Of a stretch of DNA of 64,000 nt, positions 12,374-25,400 are shown piece after piece. Both the position numbers and the translations under genes were made by a program. The notes beneath the pieces were generated by a model. That model was given only the letters and a program-made list of their open reading frames with translations. It searched no databases and was not told the DNA's origin. The DNA lies in assembly GCA_029204225.1 (NCBI GenBank), contig CM055107.1, forward strand, positions 3,414,706 through 3,478,705, given 5' to 3'. Numbering within the stretch: the stretch's first letter is position 1; every line of letters starts with the position of its first letter. This DNA is from Diphasiastrum complanatum (lineage: Eukaryota > Streptophyta > Lycopodiopsida > Lycopodiales > Lycopodiaceae).

Positions 12374-15300
12374 GAAAGAAAGAAAGAAAGCTTTATTAAT
12401 GTCTTTTCCATGCCAAAAGGCATATAAGACTAGTAAATGTACATGTCAAGTGTGTGGTAACCATAGAAGCGTATGAAACGTCTCCAAAACAATAACAAAA
12501 GTAGCAATGTAGAGCTAAAGCTATAAACTGAAATAGATGTGATGCTATAAGAAACATGTGGGAGCATGTATACTGCTAACAGTCATGAGTGAGGTATGAC
12601 GCTATCATCTAGTCTTGTCCTGCTGGTGCTGATGCTATAGAAGGATGTAATACGGCCTGCGGCATGAAGGGCCACTGGTGGTCTCTGACGTCGTCTGATA
12701 GGATGAAGAGGTCTCCTCATGATAGGTCGAGTAGCTCGTGCTGCAACATGGGTATGTGTGGGACGCTGTCTCTGGTCTCTGTGGGCAAGTAGGTCATCAT
12801 CATCATCATCGTCGTCACTGTCATCAACACGTCCTCTCCTCCTGGAGAAGAAAGAAGTGATCTGAGGCTGAGAAACCTGACTCGGCTGGGCTGTCTGATA
12901 CAAATCCTGTTGTAGTATAAACATCTCTCGTATCATGAGTGCCGCGCATCGGGAATCCTCATAAGCTATGAGCGATCGTAAGGTGACAGGTGTGTCTCGG
13001 AACAATCAGTGGTATCTCCCTCTGATCTCGTAATATACCGGGCACCTAAAGACAAAGTGCTCCTCTGACTCCACCTCCTCTAAAGAGCATAACTGGCAAA
13101 TCCGCTCCTCTCTCGGGGTACCCTAGAATCTACCAGTCTCAATAGCCAACTGATGTGATGATACGCGGAGCTGTCCCAATGTAAATATGAGGCAATGTGA
13201 TAGTCTCGAGTCCAAATAATGCGGTAAGACCGGGAACCCTGCTATGTCAAGCTCAATAAAATGAGTCTAGTAGTAGCCGGGTTTAACCCCAAGCTGTCGC
13301 CCCCAAGTACGGTCGAGATATGCTCGATATAAGATGCGCCTGATATACTGATGTGTACCTGAGGGGAGCTCTGTAATGGAGATACCAAATGACTCAAGGA
13401 GGAAATGGGATGCCTGAGAGAACCACGATAGTCGATAACCCTGGTCATGAAGAAAGTGTGAGGAGACAAGTGCTGTCTGTGTATATCTCATATCCTCATC
13501 GGGCAGAGCCTGGATTCTCTGAATGTATGTGATAAGCTGGAACGGGGCATATATCTAAATGGGTGGAACGACAAACTCTGCAAGAAGGATCTCATGTGGA
13601 ACCGAGGGCTTCGCTCGAATCATACGAGCTAACATGGTGGTCTGCAATCGTGAAGTGCTGGCCCAATGTGATGAAGGGAGGCCGGTGCACCATGTCTCTG
13701 CTGCGTATAAGGCTGTGGGGGCGACAATAGTATCAAAGAGTCTACACTTACTGCGAACATCTCGAATGAGCTTCCTGAAACAGAACCGCTCAAGCTGAAC
13801 AAGAGAGGAATGCCCCTTCCCAAGTTGGTTGGTGGCAGCCTGCCGCATGCTGAAGGTAGGACCAGAAAAGAGTATCCCCAAATAGGTATAAGAGGAAACT
13901 ACCTCTAAGGCCTGTCCATCTAGGATGAGCTCCTGGCGTTGCATGAAGGCTCGAGAAGTATTGAAGACCATAACCTTGGTCTTCGCAGTGTTCACCCCCA
14001 ACCCCCATCTAGTACAAAATCCCTGTAAACAATCCAGCTGCCTCTGCAAACCCTCTATGGTCGGGGATACTAGTACTACATCATCCGCATAAAGGAGAAT
14101 AGCAATCAGAATGGTGCCAAGTCTACAGCCACCCCCGCCACACTGTGAGATGACTCGCTCTAACTCATCAATATACAATCCAAAGAGAACCGGTGAAAGA
14201 GAGCACCCTTGTTTCACCCCAATGGTGCTCCAAATGTGATCAGATAGGCCACTGCTATGTCGGAAACATCCCAAGACCTTCTCATAAAGAGCCATCACTG
14301 CTAAAACAATATCTGTGGAGAAACCAAGGTCACGAAGTCTCTGAATGAGCAGGGAGCGTGGTACAGAATCGAAGGATTTCCTGAAATCTACAAAACAGCA
14401 GTAAACCCTCTCTTTCCTGTACTTAGCTTCCTCGATCAAGACTCGAAGTGTACAAATATGGATAGTGGTAGAATAATGAGATCGGAAACCTGCTTGCCCC
14501 AATGCATGTAATCTCCGAGCTTCCGCCTCTGAACTCACAGCAGACTGGAGTATGGTACCGTAGAGCTTCGTGAGAACATGTCCGATCATGATGGTGCGGT
14601 AATTACCAGGAATCATGGGATCACCATTTTTATGAATAGGGTGGATGATGTTGGTGCACCAGGATGAGGGGAAACCAGAGACAACGGCGGAATTGAGGAG
14701 AGTGGCTAGTGTGGGAGCAAGGAGGTCGAAAGCATGGGTTAGGAGTTCAGATTCAAGGTCTTCGATATCTCTTGCTTTATGGGACTTCATTCTCTTGATG
14801 GCCGTAAGTACCATGTCAGATGTGAAGAAGGTGAACTCAGAGGGGCGTGGGGAGATAGAGATGGGTGCGTCAGTGGGTATGGTATATAGTTTGGTAGCGT
14901 ATTCGGTCCATATGCGAAGGTCATCCAGGAGGGGTGGTGGGGCACGAGGGATAAACTCACGCCAAAAGGCGCCTGAAGAGGAACTGAAGAGAAGATCAAC
15001 AAGACGCGTTCCTTCGGAGTCATCATAGATACGCTTTTTTCGGCGGAGTGTGCGACGGTAAGAGCGCCTGGCGGAGTGGAGGAGATGAGGATCGTGAGTG
15101 CGGGCATGGGTGACAAGCTGATGAAGAGAGCGACATTCAGCATCATACCACGGGGGGTGTGGGGGTCGTATTGATGAGGAGCGGGTGCCTATGCTTTTAT
15201 GGGGTTTAGATGGAAAAGCAAGGGAAGCAGCGGTATGAAGAGAAGTGCTAAGAAAGGCAGCTTGAGTCTTGACTGTACTATCGCGAGGGAAGGAATGGAG

Positions 15301-16437
15301 CAAGGAGGTTAGGAACTCCTGGTAGACTGGTGTATAGAGAGAATTGAATGTATACTTGGGTGCCCGTGTAAGCAGGGGGTGTGAGGATGGCTGGGGAGGT
15401 GGGAGGCGGCCGATATCGAAGGAGAGAAAGGAATGATCAGAGAGAGTGGTGGGAGATACATGAAAATCAGAGATGAGAGGTATGGAAGATGGTGATCCCA
15501 TGAGATAATCCACAACACTATGTCCACCACTATGAGGGTGACAAGTATAACTGCCAGATTTTGGCCAACAAGTTAGGCCATTGTAAATGGCTAACCCATG
15601 GGCCTCTCCAAACTACAATAAATGCTCACCGTAAGGGGTAGTAGGTCCCAAGCTGTCCTCTGAAATCCTGGTAACTCCCATATCATCGCTGTCAAGGGCA
15701 TGAATGCGGAGCTGGTCGGTGATGTCATAAAACTCTGACTGCCGTGAAGAGGTTCGGGCATTAAAATCTCCAGTGAGGAGAATATGCCAGGAGGACGTGG
15801 CCATAAAATGCTATAAACTAGCTACGAATGAAAGTAGAACAAAGCAGAAGTGAAATAAGCCCACAACTCGGGCCAGGTGGAGAATAAGTACATATCAGCG
15901 AAAGTAAGTGTGAAGTGGCCGCTGAGTGGAGCGTACAATGGGCCCTGATGGAGGCAAGTGGCGACTACATCTGGGCTTTTTCTACGGTGGCACAGGGATA
16001 GGAATCTCATCATCGGAGTCATCAGCATGTGCTCGAGTCCGAAAGAAGCCAGTGAGAAGCAGCTGCTGGGAGTCTAACCCCAGGTGATCTGGTACAGGCA
16101 GATGAGACTGACGGAGAGTAAGCATCTCACGAGCAAGAAGTCCCTAGCAACGAGCATCAGGATAGGAGACAAAACTACGAAGTGTATGCGGGCCATCGCG
16201 AAAGAGACAATAATACCTCCCCCGTATCTCATAATACAACGGACATCTAAGGAGGAAATGGGCTTCATCTTCCACCTCCTGCAACGAGCACAAGTGACAT
16301 AGATGACGCTCCCGGGGGATATCTCATGCACGATCGGCTTCAATAGCAAGATGATGAGAGGAAATGCGCAACTGCCCAAGACGATAGCGCAGGCCGTGTG
16401 ATAGGGGCTGTGAGAGATAGAGCGGCAACAATGGCAA

Positions 16438-16497
<60 letters not shown>

Positions 16498-19400
16498 TTT
16501 TAATGTCGTGTAGGTACCCGAGGGAACAAAAGACAAAATATGTACATCTCAAGTGCGTATGATACTTTGGGAGCATGTAAAAATGTCTCCATAAAAGAAA
16601 ACTTACTAAACCAACAGAAATATATATGATACATGTCACTGTACTAAAAATGGAAAAGGAGCCCAAAATGAAGCAAAGTCAAGCCTTAGGTCTCGACCAG
16701 TGCTATAAAGCAGACCATCAAACTCGTGGGGTGCTCTGATGTAATAGATCCTAACACCACAGTAGGGCAAACACTAACTGATCCACCCAACCTTGCCTAC
16801 TCCCTGGTATAGAGTAAGCCCCTCCTAGCCCAGTGTGAGGACTGGTAGCATGCTACTGCCAAGTGTCGGCCACGTGGCACTGACGTGGCCGACTGCACGT
16901 CGGGACCCAACTGGGGGCCCTATCCTGCTGACAGGGTCCCTAGGCTGTGTTAGGCCCGCCATGGCTATGGACCGTGCTGGGGCACACTACTCACACTGTC
17001 TTGCCCTGTTGGTCATGTACGCTGGACACGACCCTGACTGTGGTATCTGACCCATCTGTGTTCTCTAGGGTTCGGCACTGGTTACGAGCTCGTAACACTC
17101 CCTCCCCCTTAAGAACCGTCTTGGTCCTCTAAGACAAAGTCTGGAAAAATCTTGCGAAGGACGCTGCCTCTTTCCCAAGTGGCATTCTCAACAGGCTGAT
17201 CATTCCACTTAACCAGATATTCTCGGTATAGAGTATGACGAGTCTGCGTCTCTCTACTATCAAGAATCTCCTCTGGTTCATGTGGAGGTTGTTGAGGATC
17301 CAATGGGAGAACTAGAACACTGTCCCCTACCAGATTATCTGATCTGGTTAAGGCTTTTCGTAACTGACTTACATGAAAAACTGGAAAAACCTTACTGCTG
17401 TGTGGGAGTTCTAGTTCATAGGTGACCTCGCCTAGTCTCCTACTGATGGTAAAGGGACCACAATACCTTGGAGACAACTTAGCACACACTCCTGATTTGA
17501 GGGTTTTAGAGTCAACTGGGACTCTCAAGTAGACTTTCTCACCAGTGGAGAACTGCACATCCCGTCTGTGTGGATCTGCATAATGCCTGGCTCGATCCTG
17601 GGATTGTCTAATGCTACGCTTAGCATGTTCTATCATCTGGTTTAGGTCTTCTAAAAAGTTTCTGGCTGCTTCAACTTTTTCTTGTTTAAACCCTACAGCT
17701 GTGGGTGAGCGTGGCTGAAAACCGTACATCAGCATAAATGGGCTGTATCCCGTAGCTGAATGTTTGGTACTGTTGTAAGCAAACTCTAATATCGAGAGAT
17801 ACTCCTCCCAATTAGTCTGCCTCTTGCTGACGTATGCACGAAGCATATCCTCCAGCACTTGATTTACCCTTTCTGTTTGACCGTCCGTCTGTGGATGGTC
17901 GGTGGTACTCATATTAAGTTTAGTATGGAGATGATGGAATACTGCCTTCCAAAAATTTCCAGTAAACTTACTGTCCCGGTCGCTGACTATGCCGGAAGGT
18001 AGACCGTACAATTTAAATAGCCCGTCTACAAACAACCTCGCTAACTCTGGAGCTCTAACGGTTGTTTTGGTCGGAATAAAATGAGCCATTTTGGTCAGAC
18101 GGTCAACTGTGACCCATATAGCGTCATTACCCTTTTGGGTTTTAGGCAGGCCTACTATAAAATCCATGGAGATACTCTCCCATTTACCAGCTGGTATTTC
18201 TAAGGGATGCAACAACCCTCCTGCCTTTAAACGCTCTGCTTTATTTACTTGACATTTCTGGCAACTGGTTACATACTGGTGGACGTCCTTTTTCATACTG
18301 GGCCAGAAAAATTGCCTACGAAGAAGCTCATAGGTCTTCTGTATGCCTGGGTGTCCCGCGCTAGGATTGTCATGACATTCATATAGGACCTGCTGCCTAT
18401 AATCCTCTGAATTGGGGACACATACTCTATCTCTATAGAGCAAGTACTCATCCTGAATGGAATACTGTTTCCATTTGAATCCTTGAGTCAACTGACCCTC
18501 AACCCCTGGGGTTTGCTTGGGTAATACAGGCTCAGAATCCTCAACGTCATCTGACGACGTATAGTCGGACTCATCATCATCCTCAACGGAAGCTGCCGTA
18601 TTCTTGGATGGACTGGCACCAGCCCCGGGAACTGGTTCTGGAGTCTGTAACTGTCTGTTCTGGACTGAGTTCCAGATAATAGAGAAGAATGCATCATGCT
18701 GGCATTTCCCTCTCAAGGACTCGAGTAACTCATTACGAATCTGAGTGAAACTCAGCTCGTTTATTATAGGCATTCTGCTAAGGGCATCTGCTACTGTATT
18801 GAATTTTCCACGCCTATATCTGATAGACATGTCAAACTCTTGCATCAACTCTGCCCAACGAGCTTTCCGACCTCTAAGCTCAGGTTGATTGCAAAGGTAT
18901 CTGAGACTCTCATGGTCTGTCAGGACCTCAAAGTTGGCACCATACAAATAATGCCTCCAAGTCTTAAGGGCATGGACTATAGAAAAGAGTTCCTTTTCAT
19001 AGGCACTATACCTAGTCTGTGCTGGCTCGAGTTTTTTACTCTCGAACGCAACTGGTCGTCCACCCTGAGTTAGCTTAGCACCTACTGCAAAGTCGCTAGC
19101 ATCTGTTTCGACCACAAATGACTGATTGGGGTCGACGACTTTTAAAACTGGTGCTGTAGCTAAGGCTGTTTTGAGAGCATCAAAGCTCTCCTGTTGTGCG
19201 GACTCCCAAATGAACTCCTTTCCCTTCCCCTTAAGGAGATTTGTCATAGGGACTGCTATCTGAGCATATTCCTTGACAAATCGTCTGTAATATCCCGCCA
19301 GACCAAGAAAGATTTGAAGTTCCAAAATATTCTGAGGTCTCAGCCAACTGAGTATGGCTTTAACCTTATTTGGGTCCATCTTAATCCCATCTGAAGAGAT

Positions 19401-22400
19401 AATGTGACCCAAATATGCTACTTCTTCAACGAAGAATTCACACTTGGATTGTTTAGCATAAAGCTTATGCTTTCTGAGCAGTCGAAACACCTTTCTGAGG
19501 TGTTTTAGATGCTCCTTCCTCGTTTTGCTGTAGACGAGGATGTCATCTAAAAATACGACTACAAACTTACCCAAGTATGGTCTGAGGACACTGTTCATCA
19601 AGGTCATAAAGGTAGCTGGAGCATTTGTGAGCCCAAATGGCATCACCTTAAACTCATAATGACCGTGACGAGTCCTAAAAGCTGTTTTCGAGACATCTTC
19701 CGATTTTATACGGACTTGATGATATCCCGATCTGAGGTCTATTTTGCTGAAAAACTTAGCCCCGTCAAGTTGATCAAACAACTCGTCTGCCCAAGGCATA
19801 GGGTATTTATTCTTAATTGTGACTTTATTGAGGGCTCTGTAATCTACGCAAAGACGCATAGACCCCTCTTTCTTTTTCACCAATAGGACTGGTGAGGCCC
19901 ATGGTGAACTACTGGTCTGAATTTGGCCTTTCCCAAGATATTCTGTTAACTGCCTAGTTATTTCTTCATCCTCTGTTCGGCTGACCCGATACGGAGGTTT
20001 AGAAACAGGTGCTGTACCTGGTACTAGGTTTATTACATGATCTACCTCTCTGCTCGGTGGTAAACCATGTGGCAAATCTTCAGGAAAAACGTCTTTAAAT
20101 TTAGACAATAAAGTTTCTAATTTACTGATTTTCTGCTGAATAGAACTGGAAATAGAAACTTCAGGAATAAACTGAAAGTCACATAAGAATACCTGATGGT
20201 CTTCGTCTCCGATTAGCTGACAGAGTTCTGAACTGCAGACCATAGGGCTGTTGGGGACATCATGCTCCCCATGCAACTGGATCTCTCGGCCTTTATACTG
20301 AAAGCTGAGGGTGTTCTCCTGATAGTTTCTGTGGAGGGAAGGTCTTAAACTGTAGAGCCAATCTCTCCCGAGAACAATGTCTGTTCGATCCAGGTGCATT
20401 ATCTGAAAGTTTATTTGATCTTGGTACCCCTGAATACCAAGATTTAACTTACTTACCATAGTTTCCCATATTTTTTTATCTTCACCCTTAGCTAATGAAA
20501 CTATGTACCTATGCTGACTAGGTACTTCTGGTAGTTTAAGCTTTTTAACCAGGGTGTGGTTGATGAAATTATGGGTTGCCCCATCATCAACCATGACTCT
20601 TACTGACTGGTTACCAACTTTCCCATGCATACGTACTAGGTCATGCGGCCCAAAGCTGAAGGGTCTTGCTAGCATTGCAGAGGTCAGCTGGCAACAGTGT
20701 TCATGATCTTCATGATACACTTTGATCTCGGAAGCTGCCGAGTCAGCCATAAACACTCAGTTGTGGCTGAAAATATCGCTCTATATTCTGCCTCACTAGA
20801 ACAAGTAGCAACATACAGTCTGAACAAGATGAACTTGTTTTTTATCTTTCTTATCTTTTTTAGTGAAAGGCCCCTTGGGACACTGTCTGACTGTGTGTCC
20901 CTTGCCCATACACACAAAGCACAAACGTTCTTGTTTGGCTTTCTCAAAATCATCTGGTTTTAAGGGCTGTATGAGTGAAGGGCGTTTCTGAGGAGCTTCA
21001 CCTTTAAATTTATCTTCTTTCTTTCTTTTTAAAAATTTCTTTTTAAATTGAAAGTCTTTCGGAGGAAGCTGCTCAGAAAGTGGTTGCTGTCTCGCTCTCT
21101 TCCTACCCACTGAATCATCATAGATTTGAGCATATCTGAGAGCTTGCTCAAGGGTAGTAGGCGAGTTTCTCTGGACCTCTACTTTATATTCATCTTTGAG
21201 GCCACGGACAAATCCCCTGATTTTTTGATAGTCATCCATATTTTTAATCTTTAAAATTGCCTCTCGATACTGCGAGATATATTGGATGAGGGACTTGTCC
21301 ATTACTGTTCTTTCCCAGGCTTCCCAGGCTCTATCAAGTTCATTCTCTGGTAGAAATTCTCTTAGGAAAGCTTCTTCAAAAGCTTTCCATGACCGGGGAG
21401 TCTGCCCAGTCTCCTGGAGATTTAACCACCACTTATAGGCCATAGGCCCTAAAGAAAGACTGGCCTCAATTGCTTGCAAATGGTCAGGGGTCTGTTTAAG
21501 AGCATGAATGTTCTTCCATTTGCTGAGGAAGGTTTGTAGAATATCTGCATTTCTATCCTTCTCTTCCCCATTAAAAGTAGGAGGCTTTAAATCTTTAAAA
21601 ACACTGGGGTGAGACCGTAAAGTCTCACCCGAAACTGATGGAAGTGGAGAAGGGGATAACTGAGAAGTGGAGGGAAGGCTTCCTTTCGCGGAGCTCAAAA
21701 TCAAGTTTTTGAGTTCAGCGAACGAGTCGTCCACACTGGACTTGAAATTGGCTAATGCCAGCTTCAGTTCATCCACTTCTGTTACCAATTGGAGGAACTG
21801 CTCCTTGGTAACCAGTTCGTCGAGTTCTTCGGCGAACTGTTCCTGTTCTTCTACTTCCATGGGTTCCTTCCCTTTTCTGTAAGCCAAGGCTTCTGTTTCA
21901 AGTTCGTCGAAGCCTCTCTCCTGGGGTTGATCAGGTCCCTGAGGAGTGGTCATCTTCGAAACTGAAAGAGAGCTACCTTCACTTCTGAAGGAAAAAAGTC
22001 TAAAAGACTAATTTACAACTGTACAAGGGAAAGGAAAGATGACTTAGCTGTTTCTGAGGACTGTACTTCCAAAGAAAGAATGAAGAGGAACCCTTTCAGC
22101 TCTTTTCCCCAAAATTTCAGACCTGCTGTTCCGAAAAATGCCAGTTTGAAGCTTCAAAACGGTGCTAAATTTCTCGGTTTTTTGATGATAGTAGCTCGCT
22201 GGTCTGATAGGAATCCTCTTGCTCCAAATCTCTGACGTTGGGGCCCAAAAACTTGTTGAAAAACCAGATTTTCAGAAGTACTGGCAGCGCTGGCCCTGCT
22301 CCTCCTTTTTGGCTTCAAACTCGCTGAGAACCAATAACTTTTTCCCTGGAAATCGGATGTAGGTCTCTGACTGTACAGCGATGGAGGTGCTGGCTTCTTC

Positions 22401-25400
22401 CTACTCTAATTTCGCTGGGAAAACTATAGAGAATCCTCTCAACTCAGTGGGAAACAGCTGTTTTTTCAGCGAGTTACCTACACTTGGAATCTGACTCCTT
22501 GCTACTGTGATTTCTCAGTGGAAATCAGAAGTTTGAAGGCTGCTCCTACAGCGATCCTCCTCCTCTATTCCTCTCTGAGAATCTGAGAAACACTTCCTAT
22601 CTTCTGATAGCTTTCTCTACTACTGTCCTGAACTCCCTAGGATGGAGATGGCTCTGATACCAGTGTAATAGATCCTAACACCACAGTAGGGCAAACACTA
22701 ACTGATCCACCCAACCTTGCCTACTCCCTGGTATAGAGTAAGCCCCTCCTAGCCCAGTGTGAGGACTGGTAGCATGCTACTGCCAAGTGTCGGCCACGTG
22801 GCACTGACGTGGCCGACTGCACGTCGGGACCCAACTGGGGGCCCTATCCTGCTGACAGGGTCCCTAGGCTGTGTTAGGCCCGCCATGGCTATGGACCGTG
22901 CTGGGGCACACTACTCACACTGTCTTGCCCTGTTGGTCATGTACGCTGGACACGACCCTGACTGTGGTATCTGACCTATCTGTGTTCTCTAGGGTTCGGC
23001 ACTGGTTACGAGCTCGTAACATCTGAGCATGAGGAGTGATGCTGCCGTTGCCTGGACTTGTGGGCAATATGTCTCTTGCTATGTCTCGGTCTGCTGGAAG
23101 TATGACTTGGTTGGATGTACTGACGCCTAGCTCAATGTTTGTCTCTGACTGGTATCTTGTCCGCCGACTGTCATCTGTATCACCTGTGGGTGGAGAAGAA
23201 ATCTATGATACTAGTTTGGGGATCCATATTGATCTGGTCTCTAGCTAAGTCCCGGCTCAAAATCATCATCTCTCATATCATCAAGGCTACATAGCGAGGG
23301 TCCTCAAAGGTGATCACAGCCTGAAGTGACCTGGGGGGATCCCGATAGAAGCGAAAGTATTGATCCTCATCCTCAATCTCTCCATTTGAGCAAATCTGAC
23401 ATACTCGAGCGTCCCTGGGTGTGCTATGAAAGCAGCCTGTCTCAATGAGTAGGTTTATGCGATGAGACTTCGAACTGTCCCAAAACAAATCTCAATCCAT
23501 GTGACAAATTCACATCCAGATATCTAGGGCGAATAGGACAACTTGTATAGTCGGTCTTCTTGAAGATGGATCTGTAGTAAAGGGGCTTCACTCCAGGCTG
23601 GCCATCCACACGTCCATGGCCATCGCAAAGATAAGCGCTATCTAACTGAGAATCTTGTGACTCAGGTTTCAGAATAAAATTTCTATTACTCAAGAGTAAA
23701 TAACGTATCTGGGAAAACTTTGAGACGGAGCCATATCCACTCTCGTAAATTTTACAATCCAACTTACCACTAATAACAAAATTTCTTCCATTCAATCATC
23801 CCCACAGTGATCCTAGTCCTCAAGCTAAGATTAGGTTGATCCTAGACAGACATTCAAATTAAAAAAAGGTACGATCAAAAACTTATTCCAGTCTTGAACA
23901 AGATTGGGACTAGTAACTTTGTTCTTTTTTTTGTACTACTTATACATACAAATAATGATTTCAACTTCCAAACCATCCTCTAGTTCTAGATTGTTCCTCA
24001 CAACCCTAGAGAATATCTTTGACTTTTGAATAGTTCCATTTCTGTAGCTTGCTCTGGATTTTTCCAAAAATGTTTCCGGATAATCACATGTCCATACATA
24101 TTTTGGCTTTTTTTTGGGAAACTGTGCAACTGATAGATTCTTTGATAGAATTTATCCCATCACATCACCCCCCTTTTAAAGATATTACATAATATTAATA
24201 GAAGTTGTCTGGAGAAATGATGTATGAAAATATCTAAAACCATTAATCATTAATAGGTGTTTTCTACAAAGGATTTACTTTATTACCCGGACTTTTCATT
24301 TGTATATTTTAAACCCGGCTAATAGAAATCAACATCCATTTGAAATTCATCTTTGCCAAAGAGATCAAATTGCGTTCAAGAAATTGAAAATCAATGACCT
24401 TGAACTCTAAGTCCTATTTATACAAGTAGTAATTCACACAACATTAAGATCCTTCTGAAGAATAATTTCACACTGGAACGAATCATATGAAATGAATTGA
24501 TGTCTTGTGTTCAAGAAATTTCTAAGAAGTAAGGATTCAATTTAATGAGAAATAACTTTTAAGGGTTTCTAGATCTTGTAAATAGTGAGATACCATTTGG
24601 GATCCGGATTAATACCTTAGAATTTCACAAAATACCCAAAAAGATGACCAATGGTTTCCACTGTTAGCCTTACTCTGAAAGTAAATTCTAACCATCAGTA
24701 TATAGATCATTCTCACACAACCCATACGCCAAGAGTTAATTCTTTTGCAAACATCTATACTATCATCTCAGAATTTGCATTTACTCTTGGTTGTTGAATT
24801 CTCTGTTGAAAGAGATTCACTTATTCCCATAGAATTTTGCGATCAAACGAAAAAAAATTCTATGCTCAAATCAGGGAAAGTGAAATTATAGACCCATAAT
24901 AAAGCATTATTGAAATATAACAAATGCTTTTTCCGTAGCCCAAGTCAAAGCAACCATGCCATCAAAAACAAAAAAACAAAACAACGCTCTCAATCTTCGT
25001 TCTTCAGGAATTTCATGTAGACTAAATTGAGTATTTCCTTTGGTCAGCTAGTCATCTACCACCTCAGGCTTCTTGTCATTCATCTTCCCCGAATACGGTT
25101 TTGGGTGAAAACCTAGATTTGACAAGGATTGAGTGTTGAGTTGATTTAGCAGAACTTTCATCTGCTTTTCCCACAAAGTGTTTTGATTGTTCATTTTATT
25201 GAGTGTCGCACTCAGCTACTGGCAAATCTGGAGATATGTTCTCATGGGAACCGTTTCTTCTAGACTTGTGTTATCTTTGGCCATTGTTGACCCCTAAAAC
25301 TAGAAATTGGTTCAACTAGTAGACAGATCCCAAAATTTCAATTGTAAGTGAAAACGACTGTGACCTCATAAACCCACTGATTACATCTCAATAAGGCCAT

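Larger units (their letters stand above)
12308..15806 (-). mobile_element. LINE copy A, nearly full C-terminal two thirds, 5'-truncated
   Basis: Non-LTR retrotransposon on the minus strand. Its 3' end is at low coordinates: after the coding frame comes a short 3' region ending GACATTAATAAAG and a TTTC/TC simple-repeat tail (12308-12390). The 5' end at about 15806 falls inside the endonuclease domain, so it is 5'-truncated as usual for target-primed insertion. Three related copies lie at 15810-16440, 16442-23800 (interrupted) and 39480-40800. Confidence 0.85.
16740..23021 (-). mobile_element. Complete Ty3/gypsy chromovirus LTR retrotransposon, 6282 bp
   Basis: Two 358-bp LTRs (16740-17097 and 22664-23021) begin TGTAAT and end GTAACA. 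By eye they differ at a single base (C/T at 17052 against 22976). The element is flanked by the 5-bp duplication TCTGA (16735-16739 and 23022-23026). Primer site, polypurine tract, gag and pol are all present on the minus strand. It interrupts LINE copy C and lies inside a host intron in antisense orientation. Near-identical LTRs and open gag and pol frames indicate a recent insertion. Confidence 0.96.

Noticed and set aside
16835-17050. 71-residue frame present identically at 22759-22974
   Set aside because: It lies in the two LTRs of the gypsy element; identity reflects LTR duplication, not a gene pair.
20684-20953. 89-residue minus-strand frame as a separate gene
   Set aside because: Overlaps gag and pol in another frame; only the copia RNase H-like centre is meaningful and is reported as an inserted fragment.
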